Assembly: GCA_014706295.1 (NCBI GenBank)
Contig: JACSVZ010000011.1
Coordinates: 9,104,163 to 9,168,162 of the forward strand
Length of the DNA stretch: 64,000 bases
Source: Lycocorax pyrrhopterus obiensis
Taxonomy: Eukaryota > Chordata > Aves > Passeriformes > Paradisaeidae
Direction of reading: 5' to 3'
Part shown: piece by piece, positions 51,316 to 63,819 of the stretch
How the letters are laid out: the number at the start of each line of letters is the position of its first letter
Numbering within the stretch: the stretch's first letter is position 1
Notes under the pieces: generated by a model
Told to the model about the DNA's origin: nothing
What the model saw: only the letters and a program-made list of their open reading frames with translations
Database searches by the model: none
Program-made: the position numbers and the translations under genes

Positions 51316-52161
51316 CTATGCCAGCAAATCTTTGAGAGCAAGTGGAGCAATAAGCATAATAAGTTCAATACAAGTAGTATCATTAAAAAGGAGCAGAGGC
51401 ACAGCATTGACTAATGCAGGTGTTATGCCTTTACCAAGGTTACTGGCAGAGCACAGTGATAAAGCAGCCAAACCATTCAATGTGACAGGATTTGTGCTAA
51501 GATCTCCTGCAGAGATCTGGAAGAACAGCTGATACATAACACGAAGACAACTGCTGTGCTTTTCTTGCTTCTGCACATGCTCCAGCACCGGAATTTGAAT
51601 GGCTGAAGAGATTAATTCAGACAGTAAGGAATTCCCCAGAAAACTGAGCAATAAATGTTCAACAGGCACTTTACTGTTCAAATATTTTGTGCCCACTGCA
51701 AAGGATGCTAATGAAGCTGTTGACAGTGCTCTCATTTATGCTAGTGAAGTGAAATATCCACAGTATCTGGTGAGGCACCATGTGCCATTTCCTAGTGATA
51801 AAAGGACTTGAAAAATAAGTGCTGATCAGCAGCAACAGTTTTATGGGAAAAGAGCTACTGAAGAAGCAAGGCCACAACCTGGGCTAACATGGCCAGGGTA
51901 GCTGAAAACTGCCCAAGCCTTTTGTTGCCCTGAAATGGTGTCACTATCAGATCTGACTAGAGGACAACCAATACTGCTTGTGACTGGTGTCCAAGTATCA
52001 CACATGCTGCTTTGAACAGCTCCATAGAAAAACAATTGTTTCCTGCTTCCCATTTTTATCGTATGTGCACAAACGCATGTACCAAACAGCAGGGATGCTT
52101 CCTGCATCACAGGAGCCAGGTCATGTTCTTTTTCTGCCTGATTCAAAGCAGAGATTTTCAT
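51316..52161 (-). pseudogene. Protein-like relic, broken frames, unidentified
   Basis: On the minus strand, three overlapping frames succeed one another: 106 codons at 52161-51841, 68 codons at 51877-51671 and 139 codons at 51735-51316. The last reads like genuine coding sequence. It has leucine-rich amphipathic helices (residues 20-50 and 85-135 roughly), balanced codons, few low-complexity residues and motifs such as LLLSFLGNSLLSELISSAIQ. The pattern suggests a HEAT/ARM-type helical protein whose frame has been shifted at least twice, with an in-frame stop just before the 139-codon piece. No intron-like gap is obvious, which favours a retrocopy, but no poly-A tail is seen beyond the stop. 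I do not recognise the family. The alternative is a chance long frame; opposite-strand frames of 66-70 codons also exist. Confidence 0.35.
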
Positions 52162-53212
52162 CTCTGATCACCCTATCTAAAGCAGAGTAGAGATGTGAAC
52201 ACCCTTCTGCATCCTAAAGCAATTTCTAAATTATTTCACATGTAAAAGCATCAGACATTTTCTGTTCATCCTCTGCTTCATGAAGCTAATTAGAAATAAA
52301 TCATTTTACTGTAGTATGTTAAACTGCAGTTAAAGTTTCCTTACCTGTGCAGTACTGAAATCTGTCTGCAATTCTCATTCTATTTTGATTCTGGGGTTTT
52401 TTTTGCTTGTTTAGTTTTACATTTAGACAGTTAAAGTCTACTGTCAACACCTCATCTTGATTAGCTGGATTTCCAAAATTTTGTTCAGGACTTCCCGAGA
52501 GATCTACTTGAACAATAGCATCCATCTCCACAAAGTATATGAAAAAACTCCCTAACAAATTTAAATTACTCTTAACTAATATATTATAACAGATATGCAC
52601 AAAAAATACAGATTTGATTCAGCTGCAGAGCATTAACTAGATTACTATTCATGATTACCACCTTACAAATATCTGGTTTCCAAAAAAAGAAAAAAAAATA
52701 GGCATTTATTTCGCATTTCTAAGACATTCACTCTTCCAATAATAGAGTGAGAAATCTGGGCTAACAAGGAGAAGTTTATTTAACCTTATTTCTATTCCGC
52801 TACCACTCCATTTCTGGAGACCAGTTATCACAAGCTGCAACTCAGCAAAAATTTAATCAGGCAAAATGGACAAGGCAGAGGCGATACTGACCTGAGCTGG
52901 TATTGAGGACTGGCCAGCTCTGCTCCCAAGAAACTTATCCCAGTGCACACATCCCCTAACTGGCTAATAACAACAGAGCTGTAAAAGGCATTGTTACCCC
53001 AAGCTCATATCTAGAATTACTGCACTTGTGCGCTGTACGACTGCAGGCCTCCCAGAGAACGAGGCTTGCCAAAACCAGAGTGGTTCATCTGGAAACAGGA
53101 CTGGCTTTTCTAATAGCCTATAAACAAAACATCAGTGTGACTTAGGAGTGAATGTATAGTGTGCAGTTTCTCTTTCTGAACTCAGATTTGGTTTCAAACT
53201 GAACTCTTTACT

Positions 53213-53264
53213 ATGCTTATATATGTGTATATAAACATATTTATATACACACATAAATATGCAT
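53213..53264. repeat. AT-rich inverted repeat, about 24-bp arms
   Basis: The left arm (53213-53235) and right arm (53240-53264) are near-perfect reverse complements around a CATA loop. The core pairing is TATGTGTATATAAA with TTTATATACACACATA. Such TA-rich palindromes can extrude as cruciforms and are often unstable in length. Confidence 0.85.
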
Positions 53265-53787
53265 GACATACTAAGAAAAAGTAGACTCTTACACAGATTT
53301 ATGAAATTATTTTGCCATTTTATCAGAAGAACATGGCTGAAATTCTATTCTCACTGCATGTAACATACTCCATCAGCCTTGATATTAGGCATCTTGGTCA
53401 TTTTCTCATATCTAATTTACAAAGCAAAAAATCCTTTTTGCTATTCCTCCCCTCCAAACAGGGGACTTCTCCCCCTTGTGATCAATTTCATGCCATTTAC
53501 TTTAAACAGAGATATCAAATTGTTAAACATTTTAACCACAGTATGTCTTGGTAATTCAATCCTTTGGATTTGCCTGGGTGTCCCAAAGTGTTTTGAGTTC
53601 AAACAGCAGAAAGAAACTGCAGCGCTGGTCAGTCCCCTCTTAAATCTTCTTATGGATTTCATTTGCTGTGTGGCCTGAGAGAGGTCAAAAGGTTTTCTCA
53701 CAGAAGTAGAATTTGAGAAATAATCACCTTATAGACCCACTAAATCAATCATAATTAATGCACTTGCCTAGTTCTGTCAGAGAATTG

Positions 53788-53801
53788 CTGCTAGAGGGCA
53801 A
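53788..53801 (+). promoter_or_regulatory. Candidate CTCF site
   Basis: CTGCTAGAGGGCAA matches the CTCF core block CTAGAGGGCA exactly, with one deviation in the preceding CCA triplet. It is the closest CTCF-like word I noticed in the window. Orientation is plus. Confidence 0.35.
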
Positions 53802-56800
53802 AATAAAGAGGCCCCTTCTAATACAATTTGAAAAGAGATCAGATCTGTCATTTCATCTAATAATTGAGCCAAATGAGAAAAGAGAAGGGTCAGAGTTCAT
53901 CTGGTGACCTTATGTAAACCCAATAATACATAATTCATTTTCATTTTATGGAATTTATAAGATGCTGTAAACTGTCAAGATACAGACTCATCTGCTTCAG
54001 CTTCCAACAAAACCTTCCTGCTCATGATGCAGCACACACTGAGCTGCCAAAACTTTTAAGTGGTATATTCTGGCAGGATAATCCAAAAGCCTTCAACAAG
54101 GACTGGTATTTAATTCATTCTTCCAAGCGTGTGAAGTTAATAACTGAATAAATCACTCGCAGCTCTTTCTGAATGATATAAAACCTGTAATTTATTTACT
54201 GAGTGTTACAAATACCGTTAAAACATGTTTTCATGCAAAATGGTTTCTTTTCTTTTTTATTATTGTTATAAAACATTTTTTTTGTGAAAATAGAACGTAA
54301 ATATATATGCCCTCAGAATAGAATACTTCATTCCAAGTCTTAACTGACCGTAGTCAGTAGAACTCATTTCCATTATTAACTACAAACTAATCTGAAGACC
54401 TATTAAGGAAATATTTCTCTAGTAGGAAGGTTGCTCTTAAAGCTTACTATTAATTGAAAATATCAGAGAATTACCTTTCCAGTCTGACTTAGCCTTTTTA
54501 GTTCCTGTGCTGGGCTACATTCTTTGCCCACTCACACTGCCACAACCAAGTTAGAGCCCTATCTGACTAATAAAGGTGAATTGATGGTTTATGAGTTATT
54601 CCTCAGTGCTTTGTCTCCTTTACTGTCAACACAACCAACATGCAGCAGAGCATCTAGGCGTTCGTGACAGAATTTCCTAAGGCAAGTCTGGACTTCTGGG
54701 GAGAAGAAATTATTTTATTGAACTAGCCAACACACAAGTGATGGGGAATCAGCAGGGAGGCTTTTGACTAATTCTTAAGTTTGAAACAGAAGCAACAAAC
54801 TTGGGAAGAAAATGAAAGCTGAGAATAAGTCTAAGTAGATATGCTAATCATACTATGATCCAGCACAAAACTTGATTTAGTGATGTCCTTGGAACATCAC
54901 AGCTAGGACAGCAGTACCATTATGAAAGTTTATAAAACACTTCCAATACTTGGTTTATTTAGAGATGAGGGGGTTTCATACTGCTTTTTGTGCCTTTTCT
55001 GAAATACTCAGGGCTGCAGATAAGAAAAAAAGTTCAATAACTGGACCAAGATATTCTAGACTATATTGTCCATTACAAATCCTGCTGAACAGAAACTTTA
55101 TGAAAGATACTGCACTGTCTGCTTGATGTTTCACTGGTTCAACACACTTGAGCTTCAAACTCTTGCCCTACACCAAACAGGTTTGTAAACATTGAGAATA
55201 TAAAGCTGCCAAAAAGGAGAACAGATGATTCCCCTTGACATAATGCATTTCTGTACTAATTATCTCCAAGGCCTGGTAGAAGGTTGGGTTAGAAAGTACT
55301 GAGCAGACTTCATGCCATGGTCAGGAAAATCATACACTGCTCTGGCAGGTTCCCTGTGTACTCAGCCAGTGTAACTTAGAGCTGTCGTAGATTATTGCAA
55401 AGTCTGTTGTGTTGTCTGGCCAGTCAGTGTAATGGAAGCACAGACTGGTGTTAAGTCCTCTTTTCTTCTCAGCTGTAGCAGACTGAGGACTGAGACTTTT
55501 TTCCTTCTGTAATACAACTCCACAGAGATCACTTTAACAATTAAGAGAGAAAAATAAAATTCCATACGTAACTACCATAGGATGTCATGTTTCCAGTTAA
55601 ATGGATAATATATGAAACAGCTACTCAGCAGCAGCACTGATAGCAACACTGCCTTGCCCTCCTGCCCTACCGTGAGTGCTTGATTTTTGAACAGCTTCAC
55701 CAAGGACCATATTCTGTAATATTTATAGAGAGGAAAACAAAGGCACAGAAATAACAGGTTGTTTTACATCAAGCACTAAAACCGAAACCAAACCTTATGT
55801 TCTTTGTGCCATGTACCTTACCAGCAACCTTTCCCTTGTAACTCTGACCTCATATAGCAAGCCATCGAAGATACATTACTCGCTGTTTAATGGCAAAAGT
55901 CGATTTGTATACATAAAACCTGCAAGAAATAAGTATGTCACTCTCAAGTTACCCTTTATCTATTTACCCTTTTTTAGTTTGAAATGACAACATCCTTGTA
56001 TTTGTCATATTGTTAAAATCTGACCTTTGATCCTAAGGGTCATTGCACTCCCTAAGGTCATCTGCCCATCTGATTAACACATTCCATAATTTTGGAGGTG
56101 GCCAGTTTAGTGGTCTACCCCATTAATCATGGCACTAGAAGCAGCATGAAAAAACCACTGAGGTTATCAAATCCCCACAGGAGATTAGGAAGTTAGATAA
56201 GCACATGAAGTTTAACAAACAAAAAGTACATGGACAAACCAAAAGGCATTCAAGGCCTGAAACCTGACACAAGCAAAGCAGCATGAGAAAAACAAACATC
56301 AGAGACTTTTCCTACTTCTAGTTTTTCTCTTAGTAGATTTCATAAAGCTCTGATACTTCCTTTTGTAGGTAACACGCGTTTTAGGTCAGAGGAAAACCTG
56401 AAATTATTTTAAGTTTTAACACTAACCAAACTCACAGTACCATGCAGAGCTCAGAAACAACTCACATGAGAGGAGTCACCAGCATGGGATACCACTGACA
56501 GAACAGCATCAAACAGCCACCACCATGTGCAGTTATCAAGGAAATGATTAGGAGTGTTGAAGCTTGATCAGCTTGTGAATTAGTTGCTAGGAGGAAAAAA
56601 TGCATTTCTCATTATGGGCCTTTTTATATTGTCTACTACAGAGTAAATAAAAATAATAGTATAGGCAAAAATAAACTAGAAACAGCCTCATATAATAGGA
56701 TATTATCCTGAGAATAAATAAAGTTTTGGATCTGGCCACTTTGCTGTCTAGGAGAGTTGTTCAGCATTTTCAACTCTTGCCTGGTCTTTCCTTTACACAT

Positions 56801-58035
56801 TTTTAGACAGCAAGAGCTGGCACCTGGTTGCTGTACGTCCATTTGCTATCAAAGTGATATTTGGCTGGACATCTTGAACAAATACAGTGGCTGGATTTGA
56901 AGAGACACCGTGGCAACTGTCTCATATGGTTGGCCTCTCTTTGCATTTCTTTATCTAATACAAATATGAAATTCCCATCCTAGTTCCTAGAACAGCCACT
57001 TCCAATTTTGGAATTTCTGCCCTAAATGAAACACTCCGTTTATTGAAATGTATTGATTTCTCATGAAAAATTATATTCCAAATAAAAATAGTATTTAAAG
57101 AAAATTCCCATTAACTTAATTTTCCAAAATATCTGGTTTATAATCTATCAAGCCCTGGTATTCTCTTTCAGAGAGCAGTAACACATACTTTCATTGTATG
57201 GATTTATCGCTACTTTTCTCCTATGTATCTGTGTAGGAGCAATGTGTATGATAAAATACTACTGGCACATTCCAGCTGAATATGTCATTTGACATACATT
57301 GAAATGTGCAATATTAGCCTGCCATAATTTTACTGCCTGTGAAATGTTACAGTAAACAATAAATAGATTAAAATTTTTTAGATTTAATCTGAAAATTTAG
57401 TTATTTGGTTCTGGTTTGAACTACCTCATCAACTTTTCTAGATTAAGAACATCATTTGTCTGTAATAATGAAATCATTTCCCACCTCATATTCATTATGC
57501 ATCATAACTTTGGTTTGTTGTGAAATTTAAAACTCAATAAAGTAACAAAAAGAAAATTTAATAGTTAAGGCATTATTTCTTAAAATACAATATTTAGATT
57601 TTGTATAAAATTAATATAATGTTAAGAAATGATTTTGTGGAAACAGCTTTTGCTAATGGAAAATTATTATATTGAGATTCCCTAGTTCTTTTCCCTAGAT
57701 TTTCAGTCGTTAACATGATGGAAATAAACATGGGATAGTACATATTCCAAACAAAAGAACTCTATTTCCATAGGAAAACTGGTTTGTTTTTTTTTTCACT
57801 TCTCAGTATGGCCTTATCTTTGCATTTTACAAAGTGTAAAATTTTATACAAGGAATTTTAATTTCTACTAAAAATTTTTTTGAAAGTGACATTCTTCTAA
57901 AACCAGAATTGGAAGATCTATTTCTCCCTACTAGTTTAATAAATGCCTTTACAATTGACACAAAGTAAAAAAAAAAAACCTAAATAACTAACTCGTACAA
58001 AATTGCTGTCTCAACATCCACCACACAAGAACAGA

Positions 58036-58400
58036 TATGTTCATAACATTCTGCCAAACCTGGGTGTATACAGTTATTAAAATGTTCAAAACACAAAAGC
58101 CAGGCAGTATGTGCAGGACAGGGGAACTGCTGTTTGCCCACGGCTGTGTAGGGATCAATACAACTGGTTTTGGCAGTCACTGGCCGGAGCTGGAGAAGCT
58201 GCAGCAGAGTTCACAGCTCCCTGGCAAACACAACCCTTTCCCTGGGCTGTAAATCTGCCCCACATGAACAAACGACAGGAGACAGCCAGGTCCAGAGGAA
58301 TGATATTGCAGCTCAAAGGCAGCTAACAGATTACAGGCAAAAAACAATGGAAAACAACCCAAAAAATCTACCCAAATCTCCAAAACTTCAAACCTCAAAG
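58036..58400. other. GC-richer patch followed by A/C-rich tail
   Basis: Positions 58090-58300 are GC-richer, then 58335-58400 turns A/C-rich (AAACAACCC, ACCCAAATC, CAAACCTC words). The arrangement, a GC-rich body ending in an A-rich tract, would fit a plus-strand retroelement or retrotranscript remnant. Frames of 66-99 codons on both strands show no domain. Confidence 0.3.
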
Positions 58401-59109
58401 CAGAAACTGTATTTATCTCTCTGTTTCTATTTAGCACAATTGTGTTTCTCACCTCTTAATCCATTCTGATTGAATGCTAATGAATACAGGGCTTTAACAA
58501 AAAGGAGATTTAAATTTGTGTCTTCAGTTTTGAATGTTTAACTGTTAGCTCTCGTAAAAATATGACTGGTGTGTGGAAACAGGAATTTATCAGATAGGAT
58601 GGAGGTTGAACACAAAATTCCAATCTTTCTTTATCATCTCAATTTACTGTTCAAGGCATGCTGGTACACTGACCAAGGCATGTATGAAACTCACGCCCCA
58701 TCCGTGGCTAAACATTTAATTGAAGTTTACAAAGAGGTTTAGGATCTGGGCCACCTGACAGACAGAAGAGATAGAAACCACTGTAGATACAAGCAACTGC
58801 AAATAGTTCCATTTCTCTTATAAGATTAGGAGGAGATTTAAGCTGCTTGAAAGCATGCTTGCAAACTTTATCTGACATGGGAGGAGGGGGCAGTTAGAAG
58901 CAGGATTCTTTAGAGGGTCCCAATATTCTTCAGCCTTGTCTGAAATGCCTTATTTACTCCCCCCTTGCTCTAAAAAAGTCAGTTACTTATGCCTTCCAAG
59001 AGACACTTTCTTTTCCTGATTTGCAAGAGGGAAACTTAAACCAAGCTACTCCTAACCTCTCTGTCCACCTAATGGCAGATCACAGCGTTAAATAAGAGTC
59101 ATGGACTAC

Positions 59110-59169
59110 CACAAACCCTAGGAGTACAAATTTCACAGAAACCCACAAACCCCAGGAGTACAAATTTCA
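59110..59169. repeat. 26-bp direct repeat, period 34
   Basis: Units at 59110-59135 and 59144-59169 share CACAAACCC and AGGAGTACAAATTTCA, differing at one base. The 8-base spacer is CAGAAACC. A slippage-type duplication. Confidence 0.85.
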
Positions 59170-60212
59170 TTTGGTGGGGTATTTGCACTCACCTCCCTAA
59201 ATTCCAAATTTCACACAAGTGGCAAAAGTTTCGCATTATGTGACAGAAGTTAATCAGTTATTTAAGCACATACTTGTCTTTTAAGACAGTGAGACACAGG
59301 CCATTGAGGCTTTATCTCCACGAGCATACATTTTTTTCCTGATCTTTCAAGAATGAGAGAAAATAAATTCTCAGCCTTTGAAAATTTACTTTCAACAAAG
59401 TTTTCTTACTTTGCACTCTGAGGCTATGAAGAATTTCAAAAGGACTTGCCTAGTTTAGCATGAAAGTACAGAATATCCTGTTTCCCAGCTGTCATAGTAT
59501 GTTATGAATGGTGAGAAGGCGCACAAGGCCACAGAAGGAAGGCTGTGATATTTCTCAAAATTTATTTTTCCTGTTATTCTACTCAACACTGTCAAAGATG
59601 CTCCTGAGAAATGAGGGTGCCTCTCAAAGAGATGTGGTTCTCAAGTCCAACAGACGATGAGGAATTTCAAAGCTCAGTGTAAATGCCATAAAATACTCTC
59701 TTCATATTTTGATTGATTTTGCATTATCTGTAAAATACTGTCCTGCTACTCCTAGGCCTTTTATTCAGGTCCCTTTTTACTGCTACTTAAATATTTTTGA
59801 CTGATTCTCTGCAAAGGTAGAACGTGACAGACACCTTACTGTTACCTGCCTAGATTCTAGTGAGACATTGCTTTGCCCGGTTTGATCAATTTGCACTTCA
59901 AAGCCTTTTAGAACAGTGTCATCTTTAAAGTCCACCCACAACCCCAGCTCTAGAAGAAATGCACAAGTTAAAAATTAATATGAAATATGTGCGGTCACAA
60001 GCTGATTTGAAGGGACAAAAGGAACTACGAATAGCTTTTCCACAGGTGAAGTGAAGCTCTATAGTTGAGGTGGTATGAATAAGTGCATAATTAAGATTTG
60101 GATTCAGAATCCTTGGATTGTATTAGTTCAGATAATTTTTGCTTTCCTGTCTTTTTAATATTCTTTTTTATCTCAGTCCTCTGTATAATATTCAATGTAT
60201 AATGAATTATTA

Positions 60213-60243
60213 TATTGCCATACAATTCTGTATAATGGCAATA
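60213..60243. repeat. 9-bp-arm hairpin
   Basis: TATTGCCAT (60213-60221) pairs perfectly with ATGGCAATA (60235-60243) across a 13-base loop. CTGTATAAT also occurs as a direct repeat at 60181 and 60229. Confidence 0.7.
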
Positions 60244-60989
60244 CCGCCATTGCTCTCTACTTATAACCATGTCTAACTCATCTCCGAGTCCTTGGCAGTT
60301 TTTAAGGTGTTTATATCTTTACAGCAGTGAGATTCTGAAGTGACACAGTAATTTTGTTGGTGCAGGAACTGAATGAGTGCTTAAATCATTCAGAGGATCT
60401 AGCTAATAAAATTTAGGGTCTCCAGTTCCTGACTCCCAGCTGCCTGCCTGGGAACAGAATTCAGAACTGTGGAGGTACTTCAGCACTGTACAAGGAGAGG
60501 ATCTGCTTCCAGAAGTCTCAGCCCAGCTTTTTTAGATGTATTTCTGTTTGACAAGCACTAGATCCTGTCTTTCACTCCTGAAATCTACGAACTTTCTACC
60601 AAGACTGAGCACATATTCCTCCCTGCCTAGATTTGTATTTGTTCTGAAAGCATAGCTATGGCAGCAGAGTTTGTGGAAGAGCAAGAACAGAACTGAAGCT
60701 TCAAATACCTGCATCCTGAACTGACCCTAGTATTAAATCTCATCTCTGTATTCTCAGACCTATAGGTGAATAAAGTAGATTACCCCACTAATCCCCAGAC
60801 TACTATTAAATCTTTCTTTATCAAAATATGGTTGACAAGCTTATTTTTCTCCTTAATTAAGTAGTCCGCCAGATATTAAGAGAAAAGTACTTTCCATTCT
60901 TGTTCAAAGGAGGGATAAGGCAATTTAAACAAAAACACTGCATCAGAAGGTTTGAATTATACTTTGATATCTTAAAACAACTGGCAATG

Positions 60990-61300
60990 GTTCTGTCTTT
61001 CCCATGCTGAGGAGATGCTCATATTTAACAATGCAAATGGAGAATTATGATTGTTATCTAAAGTAGGGGCACAATTAAAGAAAATGAGATTTGTTTATGG
61101 AACAACATTGGCTTAGTTTTTTCTTAGTTACTAATCATGAGTTTAATTTTTAATGGAAAAGCATTGCTAGCACAATTAGCACTCAATTTACATGTGCATC
61201 CATAGACCCAATTAATTAAATTTTATTGATGCCTAGTTGCTCTTTAAAATGCTTTCCAAATGCCTTCAAATTGATTTTAAATGGTTGATAGTGAAAGTCA
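60990..61300. promoter_or_regulatory. Enhancer-like block with POU octamer and TAATTA words
   Basis: ATGCAAAT at 61031-61038 is a perfect octamer, overlapped on its left by AACAAT (SOX-type word). Downstream are GAATTATGATTGTTATC, AGCACAATTAGCAC and CCAATTAATTAAATT (TTAATTAA palindrome at 61212-61219). Simple repeats are absent. A conserved neural or early developmental enhancer is a reasonable hypothesis from the SOX/POU/homeodomain mixture. It is not tested by alignment. Confidence 0.4.
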
Positions 61301-63450
61301 GTATGTTCCTGGTAGTAACCCTACTGATTTTCATACATATGTACCTTCCATACTGTAAGCACTCACTGCTTTCCACTTGGTGTCCGAGAATGTGTTCACT
61401 GCTGAGTAACAGAGTATTTGGAAACAAGTTATGCAATGAAATGCAAAATATCAAAATTAGAGTTTGTGATGTGGACTTTCTTTTCTCCCTTTCTTAAATG
61501 ATGTACTATTTATTTTTTTAATCATACTCTAACAAAGGTGCTTGTGTCATTGAAGTGTTCTCCCAGCTCAGGAATGAACAAGATCATCTTTGTGATGGGC
61601 CTTCAAGACAGGAAATTGTTATTCCTTCTGTTTTGTGTTTGAGGAAATGAACCACAGAAATCAAGAAACTGATTTTATATCTTTGGACCACAGTAGGAAC
61701 TTGTAGTAGATTTTAACACTAAGTGAATTTCCTAAAGTCACAGAGTAGGACGCAACTCTGATTGCTTAAATTTAAGCCTAATGTGCTTATAAAAAGACTT
61801 TGACTGTGTTCTTTATTAAATTAACTGTATCAATTTTCTCTATTTTTCATATTTTACTATTATGTCTGTTAATGTGCCCTTCATAGGTCTCTGGGTGGTG
61901 GAAAGTTTCTGCTTTATTTTCTAGCCAGGGGGGCTGGGTATTTCTGTCATGCATCATTATGACAAGACCCAACAGTTGCAAAACCTTCTCTTCTGGCTCT
62001 GTGGGAGGTTGATTTCCATGACATACTTTATCCTCTGAGTAAGCACCTGCTTAGCCTGATTATTACCTGGCTGTTTCTTACCTAGATTTTATCTAATGTG
62101 AAATGCTACCTCAGCTACAATATGAAAAAATAACTGTCTGCCTGTCTCATAAATATGTTTTTAGCAACTACACTTGTTACAAATATTTTTGACACATACT
62201 GAGTTTCACTGGATTATCAATCAGTCTAGAAGTCTACCTTTTAGTCATACTTCATAATTAGCTTTTATTTATACAGTTTATGTCTTTTAAAAAAGCTAAG
62301 GAAGTGTATGAATGTGCATTCATATATAGATATATTATAAAAGTAATACTACCAAGAGACAACTTAAATGCTATAAACCTACATTCACAGTTTAATGAAA
62401 AAACATTTTTCTAAATTGATTATAACATTAAAGCCTCTAACAAATACTATCCAGAGGATTCTACACTATGATTTTTCATTCACTTAACATTGTGATTTAA
62501 ACAATATTAACTATCATATCATTTCATGTTAACAGAAAGACAATCAAGATGAAATCTTAATTACTAAAGAACTGTCAAGAGACATTAACAATTTAATACT
62601 GAATTTTATAAAAGTAATGATTGTCCTATTACATATGCTGTAATTTCCCTTTCCTGACTGCTCTAATAGTTTCCTCACTCATTAAACACTTATTTTCTCA
62701 CTACCTGCCAGCAGTTTCATAGGTGGCCTCATTTAGAGAAACTGAAAGAATATGAAAGAAGATAATATGAAGGAAAAATTACAGTGGAAAAGAATTACAA
62801 ATGTAAAATATAAACCCAGGTTACTTTGTAAAATAGAGTACATATACACAGTACAGCTGCATTTGAGAAATGTTTAAAGGGATAATAAATTATGGAAAAA
62901 GCTGATAAAGTAATATATGTAAAATTTTTTTCCAAGAAATAGAACTTTTATGTGTGCACTTGATCTGATCCTTGAGATAAAAAAATCTAAGAGAAACTTG
63001 CCACAACAACGTGAATATAAAATATAGAAAAGATACAACGTAGTAAAATTTTCATATAAAAAACTGGTATCAATGTAAAATCAATCATTTAGACAATTAA
63101 TTGGTTTCCAGGTTAGTTTTATCTGCTACTGAAAGAAAGACTGAAATGACTCCCCAAATATCATACTTCTAACTCGTTTCACAGTGACAAACGTGAATGC
63201 CTGGTGGAACCAGGACTAAGAATCCTTTCATTAACAGCCACCTGGGAACAGAAAGTAATAATTCTTTAAAATGAGATATTAATTTAAGCTTTGTCACTAA
63301 TTTTCTTAATAAAACGTTTTTTTCCCCCCAAGGCAAAATCTGAAAATTCTTGCCTTCTCAGACCAAACAAAATTTTAATCAAGGAAGATCTCTCAGCATG
63401 CCCTGAAGTCTAGTCAGATGCAAACAGCTTCCAAACCAGGGAGGACTATC
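61301..63450. other. Non-coding stretch, no gene seen
   Basis: Strongly AT-rich. Overlapping frames at 61237-61497 (plus) and 61266-61454 (minus) are not recognised. Positions 62150-63120 are nearly featureless AT-rich DNA. Confidence 0.6.
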
Positions 63451-63498
63451 CAGGGTAATTACCTACATTTGGAGGAATACCTTTGAATAATTACCCTG
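63451..63498. promoter_or_regulatory. Inverted pair of CAGGGTAATTA elements
   Basis: CAGGGTAATTA (63451-63461) and its exact reverse complement TAATTACCCTG (63488-63498) flank a 26-bp spacer. Each arm carries the TAATTA homeodomain core. Arms of 11 bp with identical non-palindromic flanks suggest either a paired factor-binding site or a small hairpin. Confidence 0.45.
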
Positions 63499-63744
63499 CT
63501 CAATTCAGAACAGAGACCTGGACGTGTTTACCCTGCAAATCCAGTGAGTGATGGAGCAGAGAATGCACGTGCACACATCAACAAGACTGAAAGGTTTCAT
63601 TTTATCCCAATAAAATCAGTAGCATTTTTTTAAACTTTGGTTTCATCAAATAGGCAGAAAAATTCCATTATAGTGCAAGTTTTAATTTTAATATTTTTTT
63701 AAAAGAAAACCGATAGAACAATATTTATGGAATCCTTATTGGGG

Positions 63745-63819
63745 AAAAACAAAACCAAAAATCAAACCAAAACAACAACAAAAAAAAACCCAAAACCAAA
63801 CCCAAAGAATCCCAAAACC
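63745..63819. repeat. A/C-rich low-complexity tract
   Basis: About 75 bp composed almost only of A and C (AAACC, CAAAACC, ACAACAAC words). The longest of the three such tracts in the window. Confidence 0.8.

Larger units (their letters stand above)
52162..58035. other. Non-coding stretch, no gene seen
   Basis: Frames under 100 codons, none recognised. The 53.3-53.7 kb interval has overlapping frames on both strands with no domain. The AT-rich inverted repeat (53213) and CTCF-like word (53788) are listed separately. A 12-A run lies at 57967-57978. Confidence 0.6.
58401..60989. other. Non-coding stretch, no gene seen
   Basis: AT-rich with no frame above 62 codons. It contains a two-copy direct repeat (59110-59169) and a small hairpin (60213-60243), listed separately. 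Confidence 0.6.
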
